In this document: positions 17,827-27,459 of the stretch, piece by piece
Position numbering within the stretch: the first letter of the stretch is position 1
How the letters are laid out: each line of letters begins with the position of its first letter
NCBI RefSeq assembly: GCF_035917275.1
Contig: NZ_CP108508.1
Span: forward strand, 1 to 64,000
Length of the DNA stretch: 64,000 nucleotides
Reading direction: 5' to 3'
Source: Streptomyces sp. NBC_01237
Lineage (GTDB): Bacteria > Actinomycetota > Actinomycetes > Streptomycetales > Streptomycetaceae
Translations under genes and position numbers: made by a program
Notes under the pieces: model-generated
The model's database searches: none
What the model was told of the DNA's origin: nothing
What the model saw: only the letters and a program-made list of their open reading frames with translations

Positions 17827-20029
17827 CGTCCTTCGCCCCCCAAATGTAGTGCTTCATGTGCTTGAGGTTGCCTGCGGTGATCCGCTGACGATGGTCCTTG
17901 TCATAGCTGGTGGAGCCCCCGAGGGAGACGCCGAAGGCGCTGACGGCCCCTGACCACTTGACGCTCTTGTTCTTGCTGATCTGGAAATAGGATCCAGCAG
18001 TAACGTAGGCTCGGTTCTTTTTCGGGGATTTCAAGAACTTAGTCCCGTCGAGATGCCTGACGTCCTTGCCGTACTTTCCGGTTGCTCCTCCTGCAGGAAC
18101 CGTGTACTTTCCTGGCTTTATCACGTAGCGTGTCATGGGGCCGCCACCCCCGCATCGCCATGTTTCCTTGATCTTCGTGTACAGGAGAGGGATCTTCCAC
18201 TGCTTAGCGTAGTAGGAACCCTTGTTCGTGTAGCCGGTGGAGCTTCCGATGGAGGATCCGAGGGTCACTGATCCTGTGACAGTCCATTTCGACCCGACCT
18301 TGGCAGCTGTTTCCACCGTGGACGAGACCTTGTTGTCGTAGTCGAAAGACGCTTTTGCATCCCAAAATGCGTGGGCTTCTCCGACGGTGGTGTAGTAGAT
18401 CTTTTTATCGATAACCTCTGACTTTGTCCTGTCGCAGCCGCCGTCCTTCGCTTCGATGGGCATCGAAGCGGTATTCACACCATTGATGATGTAGGGATCT
18501 TCAGTGGGTACGTCCCCCGTGGCGCTCTGCCACTTCGGCAGAGGCGAGTCACCGTTCCGGTCAGCCAGAGTGGCGTCCAGCTTCGATCCCCAGCTCTGGG
18601 CGTACTGGGCGTCGCGCGGGTTGGCCGTGCTGTCGGCCAGGGACGTCGGCTCGTCGGACCCGCTGATGCTCGATGCCGGCTGCAATGCCGCGGGTACCAC
18701 CTCGGCGTCAGCGACACGGGCCTGCACCTCAGGTGCGGCGGCAACGGGGGCAGCGGAGAGATGCGAGACTCCGGCCATCTGGATACCACTGCTGGTCTGC
18801 CCGGCCACTGTAGCGACAGCGTTGACCACCCCGCCGTTCTCTGCGGCTGCCTGCTCGACATCGGCGGGCAGCGCGGACGGGAGCGGTATCGACCAGGTTC
18901 CATCCGCAGCAGTCACTGTTTTGCCGAGGGTGGGAAGTGTGATCGCCGATCCGTTCTCCGGCACTACATCAATGGCTTCCAACAGAACGGGAAGGCCGCT
19001 TGCGGGAGCGCCGTTGCCCAGGGTGAACTTGCCGGAGAAGACGGATGGACTGGTCAGTGGAAGGGGTTCAGCGCCTTCCGCAGGTACAGCCGGCACGTCG
19101 GGGTCTTCGGGAATGCTGGAGAACGGTTTGGCGCTGGGGTCGGCAGGTGCGAGACAGGAGGCCACATCTGCCATTGCACGCCCAGAAATTCCGGTTCTGA
19201 CTTCACCGTTGACCTGCGCGAAAGGAGACTCGGTATAGCTCTTGACCACACCCTCACTCTCTTCGTCGTTACTCATTGTGTAGAAAGTTCCGGGACCAGG
19301 ACTCCAGCCTTGAAGGGCGCCCGTCAGGCCTGTTGCGACGACTTTCACCGCCATCAGCCCGCCGCTGTAGCTGCGCCATTGACGTACGGTGCCATTTTTG
19401 AGTGTGTAGATGGAATTACCGACGGACCAGACATCGTCAGCCGATGCGATTTCCGATATTGTTTCTGCCCCGGGGGGAATTGCCATGTTGATTTTTGTGA
19501 TTGCGCCAGTACCGTTCACGGGATCGCTCTGTGAATACCGGTCGATCCCTCCTTCATTGTTCGCCACATGAATCAATGGGCCGTTGGACCAGATCTGCTT
19601 GAATCGCTTCCATGGAGCTGTGTGAGTTTTCACGAGCTTGAGTAGAGGTCCGCCAGAATCTGTCTGATCCTTGTAGACGTTCAACTTGCCGTCATTGGTT
19701 GTCTCATATATCAAGCCGTTACCGGCTGTGAATACTTTACTGAAAATGGGTATTTCTCCGACCGCATCCGGAGATTCGGCAAGCGGGGCTGCGGTGCCGC
19801 CACCTTGCGGATCCCAGTCCACATATTTCTGGATGGATCGTTTCAGCAAACCACCGGAACCAATGGGCCCCACCACATAGGTCGCAACGTTCGACTTGCA
19901 TTCATCAGCTGAAGCGTCCGTGGGGGCAATAACTTCCGGAACCACTGTCAAGCAACCAGCCATCACGATGACGGCAAACGCTGATTGGATGGCAGTCCCT
20001 CGAAATCTTCTTATTCGAGAAGCGGACAT
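17789..20029 (-). CDS. Large secreted protein, propeller-like N-terminus and toxin-like beta C-terminus
   Basis: 746 aa with a long signal peptide (AIQSAFAVIVMAGCLTVVP...TDASA). Residues about 45-300 look like a tachylectin/propeller-type domain (VDWDPQGGG, GNGLIYETTNDGKLNVYKDQ, WSPGPGTFYTMSNDE). A Pro-rich and Ig-like middle part follows (FSGKFTLGNGAPASGLPVLL). The last 200 residues are Ser/Thr/Gly and Lys/Tyr-rich beta sequence (GSKWTVTGSVTLGSSIGSST...), which recalls aerolysin-type or surface proteins in general pattern only. Lower GC than neighbours suggests acquisition. Function unknown. Confidence 0.6.
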   Translation of the reverse strand: MSASRIRRFRGTAIQSAFAVIVMAGCLTVVPEVIAPTDASADECKSNVATYVVGPIGSGGLLKRSIQKYVDWDPQGGGTAAPLAESPDAVGEIPIFSKVFTAGNGLIYETTNDGKLNVYKDQTDSGGPLLKLVKTHTAPWKRFKQIWSNGPLIHVANNEGGIDRYSQSDPVNGTGAITKINMAIPPGAETISEIASADDVWSVGNSIYTLKNGTVRQWRSYSGGLMAVKVVATGLTGALQGWSPGPGTFYTMSNDEESEGVVKSYTESPFAQVNGEVRTGISGRAMADVASCLAPADPSAKPFSSIPEDPDVPAVPAEGAEPLPLTSPSVFSGKFTLGNGAPASGLPVLLEAIDVVPENGSAITLPTLGKTVTAADGTWSIPLPSALPADVEQAAAENGGVVNAVATVAGQTSSGIQMAGVSHLSAAPVAAAPEVQARVADAEVVPAALQPASSISGSDEPTSLADSTANPRDAQYAQSWGSKLDATLADRNGDSPLPKWQSATGDVPTEDPYIINGVNTASMPIEAKDGGCDRTKSEVIDKKIYYTTVGEAHAFWDAKASFDYDNKVSSTVETAAKVGSKWTVTGSVTLGSSIGSSTGYTNKGSYYAKQWKIPLLYTKIKETWRCGGGGPMTRYVIKPGKYTVPAGGATGKYGKDVRHLDGTKFLKSPKKNRAYVTAGSYFQISKNKSVKWSGAVSAFGVSLGGSTSYDKDHRQRITAGNLKHMKHYIWGAKDGVSGKPGVFYSY

Positions 20030-20734
20030 AATCCCTCATTCTTTTTAGCTCTGGGCGAGTTCGATTCCGGCAAGTCTAAGCACAGATTGACTCGTGTCAC
20101 TGGGTACGGCCAGAGAGGGCCGAGTCAAGCGGAGTATCAAATTCCATTTGTATCGCTTCGGTGTGCACTTATGCACCTTTTGTATAGGCACTGCCGGGCC
20201 GCGGTCGAGGTTTCCTTCGGGGATTACCGCCCGGGGAGGGATTGTGGTGGCTGGGGCGCAGGCGACAGAAGGGCATGAATTTACTCAATCTTTACTCTAT
20301 GTAGGTGTAACAACGGCCATTGCAGTTGAACTCGTGGTGGTGGCTGGCCGTTGGCTGCGCTATCACCGCCCGGAGACATGCGGCATCCGCAAGGGGCGGG
20401 CTGACGGCAGCAGTTCGCGAGGAGTTACGGATCCAGGCAGCCGAGACGAGGAGCAATCCGAAGGTGATTTCATACTGATTCCTCGCGTGCCGACGGCATT
20501 CACCCAGTTCCAGGCGCGTCCGTCGGACTTGCCCCAGGGCGGGGCTCGGTTCCCGCGGCTCGATGAACTCCCGCTGCCCGCAGCGACGTTGCCGCCCGCC
20601 TGTTGCATGTGGAACTCGTGTCGTGAACGTCATCGGCCCAGACTCCATCTCGCGCCCGGTCGTCATACAGGACCGATCCCAGCACTGAAAGAACGTTTTG
20701 CCCTGGCGAAGGTGTTTGGGAATGCAGTGCTGCC
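20030..20734. other. Low-GC intergenic region, no supported gene
   Basis: The first 300 bases are AT-rich for this genome and likely hold the promoter of the leftward operon. Longer frames on both strands lack codon bias and Shine-Dalgarno sequences. Confidence 0.4.
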
Positions 20735-21151
20735 GTGGATGATTGCGGGGTGTTGGTCCAGGTGGAAGCGGTGGGGCAAGTCGCCGAAGGACGCGTGACG
20801 GTTCGGGTGCGCTCGGAGGCGGGTGCCGCTGTGGCGTTCTGGTGCGGCGATCCGACGGGGGTGGGCCGCGAACATCATGTGGAGTGGACTGTTGAAGGGG
20901 ATGTGGCCTGGGGCGTCAATACTCGACCGGCCACTTCATATTCACCCGGGGTGGATGAGGAGGAGGACGGTCGGATCGTCTTTCGGGGGCGGCTGAGCCT
21001 GACGGGTGATGGCGGAGCCGTGTTGGAAGTAGCTGGAACCCTCATCCTGTTCGACCTCGCCGACCCGCCGCCTTCGACTGCTGTCGATGGAACGTTTGTC
21101 GAGATCAGTGTGGAGCGGACCAGCGTCAGCCTTTGGCCCTACCTGCTGTGA
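20735..21151 (+). CDS. Hypothetical beta-rich protein
   Basis: 138 aa from GTG 20735 to TGA. It is acidic and strand-rich (GRVTVRVRSEAGAAVAFWCG, GRIVFRGRLSLTGDGGAVLE), with good third-position GC bias. No domain recognised. It lies between the low-GC island and an IS5 remnant. Confidence 0.55.
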   Translation: MDDCGVLVQVEAVGQVAEGRVTVRVRSEAGAAVAFWCGDPTGVGREHHVEWTVEGDVAWGVNTRPATSYSPGVDEEEDGRIVFRGRLSLTGDGGAVLEVAGTLILFDLADPPPSTAVDGTFVEISVERTSVSLWPYLL

Positions 21152-21237
21152 TTCGCAGGAACCCGACTCTGCGGCCGGTCAGCTGTCGCGCCAGTTGTGG
21201 GTTGATTCTCGGGTGAGTCTGCGGCTCACGAGGTCGA

Positions 21238-21466
21238 TCATCGCAGTTGGATCATGGCTTCGGAGCGGTGGGGGTGGGTTTCGTAGTCGCGGGCGAGGCT
21301 GCGGTGGTGCATGAGCCAGCCGAAGGTCCGCTCGACGACCCAGCGTCGCGGGATCACCTTGAAGCCCTTGCGGGCGGGGGCGCGGCGGGTGACTTCGACG
21401 TCGATGCCCAGGCGGGCGCCGTGGTCGATGGCCTTGGTGCGGTAGCCGCTGTCGGCCCACGCCTTC
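21238..21466 (-). pseudogene. IS5-family transposase C-terminal remnant
   Basis: Reads AWADSGYRTKAIDHGARLGI, then KVIPRRWVVERTFGWLMHHR and RSEAMIQLR before TGA. Only the last catalytic block remains. It is cut at 21466, directly at the 3' end of the small membrane-protein gene. Confidence 0.8.
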
Positions 21467-21694
21467 TCAGCGGTCGTTTGTTGAACCGCAACGCGCTCGG
21501 AGGAACTTGGTGCTTCCGACTGTCAGAAGCACCGCACCGAGCAGTACGACCCCAGCACAGAACCAGGCAAGTTCGTCCCATCCGACACTGGGCACCAGGA
21601 CCGCGAGCGACCCGACTCCGCCGACAAGGCAGAGTGCACCGCCAAGAACTGGTCCACCCGGCCCTGGTGTGGGTGTGTGCTCCCAATCGGTCAT
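21467..21694 (-). CDS. Small two-helix membrane protein
   Basis: 75 aa from ATG 21694. Two hydrophobic helices (GALCLVGGVGSLAVLVPSVG and LAWFCAGVVLLGAVLLTVG) separated by a short charged loop, with a basic C-terminus inside. Its stop lies next to the IS5 remnant, so the C-terminus could be trimmed. Function unknown. Confidence 0.6.
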   Translation of the reverse strand: MTDWEHTPTPGPGGPVLGGALCLVGGVGSLAVLVPSVGWDELAWFCAGVVLLGAVLLTVGSTKFLRARCGSTNDR

Positions 21695-21946
21695 GGGGCC
21701 AGTATCCCAATACGAACGAGAAGCCGTGAGAATCCGACAGCTTCAATGCGACAGGACAGCGACGACTCAGCTCAGGCGATCAACCCAGAGCCTCCGCCAC
21801 CCACCGCGAACAGCCGCCAACTCCACAGTGCGGCTGGGCCGTGGCTGCTCACCGTCGGTGTTCGGACCCTGTCCACAGGGCTGCGGTTCGAAGGTGTCTT
21901 CGAGGCCGCCGCACACAGCAGGGCGGCCCGAACGTGAGGAGCTGTC

Positions 21947-22396
21947 ATGCCCGAGAACACCGTCACCACCCCGCTCGCCCCTATGGAGCTGGACGACGTC
22001 GCCGACGCCTTCGCCTACATCCGGGCGTTGCAGGCCGGCGACATCGACACCGCTGGCGCGGTCGCCAACGACACGGGCCCCGAGATGCGCCGGCTGCTCC
22101 TGGACGTCGCCGCGCGCGTCATCATCCCGGTCACCGCCGTGGACGACTGCGAAGAGGAGCCGTGCGCGCACTCCTTCCTCGCGGCGGCGCTCGGGCGCCT
22201 ACTCCTGGAGGTCCTGTGCCACGCCGACGGCGCCTGTCTGGCCTTCCCGCCGGGCATCGCCCAGACCATCATCCGCTTCACCGAGAACATCCTCACCGAC
22301 GACCACGGCGACGTCGCCGACGTCCTGCGCCAACTGGAGGCCGCGGGGATGAAGCAGGCGATGGAGACGGACCCGGCGCACCGCACCACCGCGTAG
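21947..22396 (+). CDS. Hypothetical helical protein
   Basis: 149 aa from ATG 21947, preceded by GAGGAGC. All-helical acidic protein (MELDDVADAFAYIRALQAGD, AHSFLAAALGRLLLEVLCHA, IIRFTENILTDDHGDVADVL) with strong codon bias. I recall similar proteins from Streptomyces accessory regions but no function. An iteron-like repeat array follows 125 bases downstream. Confidence 0.6.
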   Translation: MPENTVTTPLAPMELDDVADAFAYIRALQAGDIDTAGAVANDTGPEMRRLLLDVAARVIIPVTAVDDCEEEPCAHSFLAAALGRLLLEVLCHADGACLAFPPGIAQTIIRFTENILTDDHGDVADVLRQLEAAGMKQAMETDPAHRTTA

Positions 22397-22520
22397 CCGC
22401 GCATCGGGGACGGCGGTGGTGCGGTGCGGGACATCGAGTGCGGTGCACCAGGTGCGGTGGCGGACATCGTGGTGCGCATCAGAGTGGCGTCCAGCGTCAT
22501 CCGGTGCGCACCACGGTGTC

Positions 22521-22590
22521 GTCCACTCGGTGGAGTCCACTCGGTGCGGCCCATCGGGTGGAGCCCACTGAGTGGAGCCCACTCGATGCC
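22521..22590. repeat. Five 14-bp tandem repeats with internal dyad
   Basis: Units of the form GTCCACTCGGTGGA, GTCCACTCGGTGCG, GCCCATCGGGTGGA, GCCCACTGAGTGGA, GCCCACTCGATGCC follow head to tail; each holds TCCAC...GTGGA-type arms. Related but more degenerate sequence extends on both sides (about 22415-22605). Resembles an array of protein-binding sites (iterons). Confidence 0.65.
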
Positions 22591-22989
22591 GTGCATCGCA
22601 CTGGATGCTGAACATCGTCTCCGGACGGGCGGCACGGGCGCGGGCCTTCTCGGCGTTGGGCTGTTCTTCCGGGGTGCTCACGCGTGGCTTTGATCACGAG
22701 TCTCGGTTCTGGCGCACATTTCGTGACGCGCGCTGTGAGCGACGGCCGGCATCTGACCGGCAGTGAACTGGGCCTCACCCCTTGCTGCTGGGCCTCGGGA
22801 TGGTGCTCGTCGGGCTTGCGCTGGCGACGGACCACCGCGGTATCGCCAAGCGGGCCGTGGACACGTATCTCAACCCTGCCCACGCCGACACCAGCCTCCT
22901 CCGGACCTCCAACCGACTGGGATTCGAGCATCCAGGGATGGACTTCCTCCACTACGCCGGGCGCCAGAGGCGGCTCGTACGAGTCTGGG

Positions 22990-23205
22990 CCCGTCAAGGA
23001 CGTGATCGGCGCCGGAGACGCGTTCGTCGCCGAGCCGATGAGCTGCACCTCGTCGGTGACGACCCGTCACTCGGCGAACAGGAGACCGCACCGCGCCACC
23101 GCCACCGGCGCATTCGCCGTCACCACGCGGGGCGACTGGGAAGGCCTGCCCACCCGAGCCGACCTCGCACTTCTCGACAGCCCTCCCGGCACGACCCTGC
23201 GCTGA
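22990..23205 (+). pseudogene. PfkB-family sugar (2-keto-3-deoxygluconate-type) kinase C-terminal remnant
   Basis: Contains the PfkB signature 2 core DVIGAGDAFVA and the conserved end ATATGAFAVTTRGDWEGLP. The segment between them is scrambled by indels, and the N-terminal two thirds are absent; upstream sequence is a fragment of an unrelated one-helix protein (LLLGLGMVLVGLALATDHRG). A working copy would phosphorylate a sugar acid. Confidence 0.65.
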
Positions 23206-23222
23206 CCCACCAAGGAGGACCC

Positions 23223-23740
23223 CATGCACCACAACCACCCCCCGGTGGTATCTGGGCCCAGGGCGACCACGAACTGGGTGAGGGCGCCCGCGTGGACGGC
23301 CGGCTGATCTCTGTGGACATCCTCACCGGACGCCTCCTCGAAGCCCGGGGCCCCTCCCCCGCCGCCGTACGCGAACTGCTGCGTCTCGATGTCCCGCTCG
23401 GCGCGGTCGCCCCCGTTCAGGGACGTCCGGGCCATTGGATCGCCGCCGCAGGAACCGGCATCGCCCTGATCGCCCCCGGCGGCCACACGGAGTGGCTGGC
23501 CCGACCCGAGGACCACACCCCCGCCCACACCCGGATAAACGACGGCGCGTGCGACCCCCAGGGCAGATTCTGGGCCGGCAGCATGCCCTACGACGGCACC
23601 CCCGGCGCCGGATCCCTCTACCGCACCGACCCGGACGGTTCCGTCCACCAGGTCCTCGACGGCCTCACCATCGCCAACGGACCCGCCTTCACCGCAGACG
23701 GCCGTAACGGCTGGGTTCGCTGTCAAACGCCTCGGTTGGA
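23223..23740 (+). pseudogene. SMP-30/gluconolactonase-family protein, frameshifted and truncated
   Basis: ATG 23223 follows AAGGAGGA at ideal spacing, but after HHNHPP the frame must shift by one base in a six-C run to give GIWAQGDHELGEGARVDGRL. The metal-site motifs RINDGACDPQGRFWAGSM and DGLTIANGPAFTADG follow. About the last 100 residues are missing after 23740. Together with the PfkB remnant this is a relic of a sugar-acid catabolic operon (lactone hydrolysis plus kinase). Confidence 0.75.
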
Positions 23741-23830
23741 TGGTAGAGGGCATCTGCCGAGTCCGCGCCTTGCCAGGACCACTCAGCTCTCATTATCTTG
23801 AAGTCAAGATTCTTTAGCAGGGGAGCAGAT

Positions 23831-24223
23831 GTGGCTCGGGGAACGCTCGGATATGCCTTGGACGGCCTGCATCACGTGCAGCTTGCGATCCCTCCAGGCG
23901 CTGAGGAAAGCTGCCGTAAGTTCTGGGGAGACGTTCTCGGTATGACAGAGCTCGAGAAGCCGCCGGTGCTGGCGGCTCGCGGTGGGTGCTGGTTCCGAGG
24001 CGGTGGCCTGGAGGTTCACTTGGGGGTTGAAGAGGACTTCCGCCCGAACAGGAAGGCGCATCCGGGCATCCTTGTGACCTCGCTCCAAGCGCTCGCCAAG
24101 CGGTTGGAAGACAAAGGAGTGAGCGTCACCTGGGATGACAACTTTCCTGGCCACGATCGCTTCTATGCGTTCGACGAACTGGGCAATCGGCTTGAGTTCC
24201 TCGAACCTGTCCGTGATTGCTGA
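23831..24223 (+). CDS. VOC-family (glyoxalase-like) protein
   Basis: 130 aa from GTG 23831, chosen because AGGGGAG precedes it; a longer frame upstream lacks a site. Motifs fit the vicinal oxygen chelate fold: LDGLHHVQLAIPPG...CRKFWGDVLGM at the start and DRFYAFDELGNRLEFLEPV at the end, with metal-ligand candidates His (HHVQ), His (VHLGV) and Glu (LEFLE). Such proteins are dioxygenases, isomerases or resistance proteins; substrate unknown. Confidence 0.8.
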   Translation: MARGTLGYALDGLHHVQLAIPPGAEESCRKFWGDVLGMTELEKPPVLAARGGCWFRGGGLEVHLGVEEDFRPNRKAHPGILVTSLQALAKRLEDKGVSVTWDDNFPGHDRFYAFDELGNRLEFLEPVRDC

Positions 24224-24233
24224 CGTCTCATGA

Positions 24234-24315
24234 TCAGGGCGTCTTTTTCGTCCAGTGGCTGGTGCGGGGGCTTTTGCGGGTGAGGCGTCGGGTCATCATG
24301 GTGATGAGTGCCCAG
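24234..24315 (-). pseudogene. Last ~27 codons of an IS5-type transposase
   Basis: Reads WALITMMTRRLTRKSPRTSH followed by WTKKTP and a stop; the same ending as intact IS5-type transposases (compare WAAITLMTRRITRR in the copy at 693-1547). Confidence 0.6.
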
Positions 24316-24406
24316 TTGAGGTGTGCTTCGGATTCTCTGAACTATGGATCGGATCTCGCGGGACCCCGCTTGTGGGGTTGCCTCCTTGGCAGGTCATGAT
24401 GCGGCG

Positions 24407-25021
24407 ATGAGCATGCAGCATCCCCGGGAAGTTGGCCACGAGTATGCCGTGGCCCGGTATGTCGCTGGTGAACGGCGATACCTCGAATTGCTGGGAGGTA
24501 ATTTCCTTCGCCTCGGGGAGGAGGCACGGGCTGCCTTCGTAGGCGCGCTGCAAGCCGACTCTCTCCAGGTGAGCGACCAGGAGATCAGAGCGCTCCTTGC
24601 GTATGAATGGCGTTCCCGACTGACCGCTGCGTGGTTGGTCGGCGTGGCTCGGCGGGTTGAGTGGCGTGAACGCATCGGTGGCCTTCTGCTGGCCAGTGAA
24701 CTCACCTATGCGGGTCAGGGTTACTGCTTTGCGCTCGCCCGGTTCGGCAGCCAAGATGATGCGGACATCCTTGTATCCTATTTGGACCGGTATCTTCCGC
24801 AGTTGGAGTGCCGGTATGACCAGGGACCCGCCCTTGGAGCTCTCATGAGGCTGGATTCCCAGCTGGGCACAAGTCACTCCGCGCGATTCGTTGCTCCGGA
24901 CGGCCTCTGGGAACGGTGGGTCGATGCGCTTCCGCATACGCGCGGGACCGCGACCGCGTGGGCGGACAGCTCCAGAGCAGCGATCGACGCATGGTGCGGG
25001 CCTTGGGACGCTTGCTCATGA
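24407..25021 (+). CDS. DUF6000 family protein
   Basis: 204 aa from ATG 24407 (an in-frame ATG 63 bases earlier is possible). Core motifs RYVAGERRYLELLGGNFLRL, YEWRSRLTAAWLVGVARR and GLLLASELTYAGQGYCFALA match DUF6000 as I know it from Streptomyces. The family is often found near polymorphic toxin and immunity genes, but its role is not established. Intact and with strong codon bias. Confidence 0.75.
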   Translation: MSMQHPREVGHEYAVARYVAGERRYLELLGGNFLRLGEEARAAFVGALQADSLQVSDQEIRALLAYEWRSRLTAAWLVGVARRVEWRERIGGLLLASELTYAGQGYCFALARFGSQDDADILVSYLDRYLPQLECRYDQGPALGALMRLDSQLGTSHSARFVAPDGLWERWVDALPHTRGTATAWADSSRAAIDAWCGPWDACS

Positions 25022-25042
25022 CGCGGAGAACTGTGTCGGCCG

Positions 25043-25770
25043 TCAGGTGTCGGTGGCGCGTCCCGCGATCTGGTTGAAGGTGGGCATCCCGAGATCGACC
25101 GCCGAAGCCGCGCGGGCTGTGGCGGCGCCCATCTGGACGAGCTTGTCGTTGGCGCCGGCGAGGCTGGTTTCGAGGCCTTCGCCTTCGCCGAGCCAGCCTT
25201 CCCGCTTGGCCTCGGCTATGCGGTCGATGAGGTTGTCGCGGATCTCGATGAGCCGGGGTCGTTCGGCAGGGTCTGGCCGGAGCGTGGCGCATCGCAAGCA
25301 GACGTGCTCATGAATGCAAGGAGTGGAGAATGCCCGGCCGCAGGTCCCGATGGAGAGTTTCCGCTTCTCGAAGTGGCCGAGAAAGGAGTCCCCCTCCTCA
25401 TCGGTGGGTGTGCGGTACTCCTCGCTGGGTCGGGAGGCCCGGCGGCGGGCGATGAAGGCGCGGTGGGCTTCAACGACCTCTCGGGGGTAGACCGCGAGAT
25501 ATCCCATGGTCGTGTCGATCACACGGTGGCCGGCGACGAGTTGTGCGATGTGGGGAGGCATTCCGTTCATCACCGCGTCGGTGATGAAGATTCGTCGGAA
25601 GTCGTGCGGCTGCATGGTCAGGGGCTCGCCGCTGGCGTCGGTCAGACCGGCGCTTGCAAGGGCCTGGACAATGTAGGTCCGGATGCAGGTCGGGTGCATG
25701 GCCCGGTTCTCGGTGCCGATACGGTGCTGGAACAGCAGTGGCATCGGCGGGTTCCAGACGCGTTCGTGGG
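25043..25770 (-). pseudogene. Tyrosine recombinase, N-terminus removed by IS110
   Basis: The surviving ~235 codons keep the second half of the catalytic domain: HDFRRIFITDAVMNGMPPHI (H-x-x-R box), LVAGHRVIDTTMGYLAVYP (His and Tyr nucleophile region), then a Cys-containing tail (CGRAFSTPCIHEHVCLRC). The frame continues upstream as HERVWNPPMPLLFQ until sequence typical of the IS110 end starts near 25774. The core-binding domain and first catalytic Arg are gone, so it is inactive. Confidence 0.75.
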
Positions 25771-25831
25771 GGGGGTGTCTCTATGTCCATCGTCAAGGAC
25801 GTGGTGCCGGGTATGAGGTTGTTTGGGATGG

Positions 25832-27042
25832 TCATGCGGTGAGGGTGGTGGTGGGGACTCTGGACTCGTAGAAGGTGCCGTCGCGGAGCATGGCGAACAG
25901 GACGCTGATGCGTAGGCGGGCGAGGCGGAGGAGTGCCTGGGTGTGGGTTTTGCCGCGTGCTCTTTGCCGGTCGTAGTAGGTGCGGGAGGCCGGGTCGGCA
26001 TTCATGCAGGCGAATGCGGAGAGGAACATGGCGCGTTTGAGCTGCCCGTTTCCGCCGCGTGGTGCGTGTTCGCCGTGGATCGAGGTCCCCGAGGATCTGG
26101 TGGTGGGGGCGAGGCCGGCGTAGGAGGCGAGGTGGGCGGCGCTGGGAAAGCTGGTGCCGTCGCCGACGGTGACCAGCAGGACAGCGGCGGTCCTGACACC
26201 GACTCCGGGCATCGAGGTCAGGACCGGGTGAAGAGGGTGGGCCCCCAGCAGGGTGCTGAAGTGCGTTTCCAAGGCCCGGCGCTGGTCGTGGACCGCTGCG
26301 GGGGAGGCGGCCAGGGACGGGATCACGATGTCGAGGGTGCCCGTGCCGGGACCATGACGGTCTGTTCGTCGAGAGCGTCGAAGACGTCGTCGATCAGCCG
26401 GACGGCCATCCGCGGGGCTTTCGGGCGGATGAGTTCGACGAGTCTGCGGCGGCCGGCTTCCGCAGGGCGGCCGGGGATCCGTAGCGTTCGAGGCCAGGTG
26501 ACGGCCGGGTGGTCCAGCCGGGGACCGAGAACGCGCTCCAGCGACGGGTGGAACTGGGTGAGCAGGCCGCGTATCCGGTTGGAGGTGCGGGTCGCCTCGG
26601 CCGCGAGGTCCTGGTCGAAGCCGGTCAGGACCGTGAGCTCGGCGGTGATCTCGTCGGTCAGCTCCAGCGAACGCAGGACGTGGGGCATCGTCCGGGCGGC
26701 GTCCGCGATCACCGCCGCGTCCTTCGCGTCCGTTTTCGCCTCGCCCGGATAAAGATCGGCGATCCGCCGCATCGCGAGTCCGGGCAGGTAGGCGACCTCG
26801 CAGCCCGCGTCGCGGGCCACGGTCAGCGGCAGAGCGCCGATCGAGGCGGGCTGGTCCACGATCACCAGCACCGTGCCGAACTTCGCGATCAGCTTGTCGA
26901 AGACGGCCCGCAGCCTGGGTTCGCTGTTGGGCATCGGCTTGTCGAAGACCTTCTTCCCGGCCGGGGTGAGCCCGTGGCCGTGGTGGGCGGTCTTGCCGAC
27001 GTCCATCCCGAGGAAGACGCCCACGTCTTCAATGTTGAACAT
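25832..27042 (-). pseudogene. IS110-family transposase, frameshifted
   Basis: N-terminal half (from 27042, FNIEDVGVFLGMDVGKTAHH with the DEDD-type Asp, then AKTDAKDAAVIADAARTMPH) and C-terminal half (SMPGVGVRTAAVLLVTVGDG, LAPTTRSSGTSIHGEHAPRG with the catalytic Ser region) lie in different frames; the shift is near 26330. A second compensated disturbance changes WLLERYGSPA to WPRTLRIPGRPA near 26480. Nearly full length but not translatable as one protein. Confidence 0.8.
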
Positions 27043-27459
27043 CGCACCCTCCCTGAGGTGTTGACCGTGCCGGCCTCGGCGTTGGCACCGTGCTCGCGCA
27101 TCCACGTTATGCAGACCTGCCGCCCACGTCTCTGCCCGGCATTGCGCCGGACCGGGCGGTGGCCGGGTCTCTCATCAGCGTCTCCGACAGCACCCCCCAG
27201 GCCCGGCGACACCACCCCCCAGGTCATCGGTTCAACAGAGGGGACACAGTCATACCGGGCCCGGAGGCCAGCGGCCCCATTGCAGGACCGCGTAGAACAT
27301 AACGGGGGTGGTGTCACCGGGCCCGAAGGCATCGACGGACCGCTGATGAGGGGCTTGAGCACCGGCTTCACCCAGGCCGGAAGAGCTCTCCGTAACGTGG
27401 ATGTGGCAGCTCGATGCCGAGGCAAGGCCGGACGAAAGCGTGACCGGAGGGGCCTGCAC
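27043..27459. ncRNA. IS110 noncoding ends, candidate bridge-RNA region
   Basis: A 417-base stretch between two divergent IS110 transposase genes with no supported ORF. In IS110 elements such as IS621 the noncoding end upstream of the transposase encodes a structured bridge RNA that guides recombination. That this stretch encodes one is inference from position only; I did not fold it or align it. Confidence 0.3.

Noticed and set aside
20094..20798. 234-codon plus-strand frame in the low-GC gap
   Set aside because: Irregular composition (many Cys, Arg, His), no ribosome site and no codon bias.
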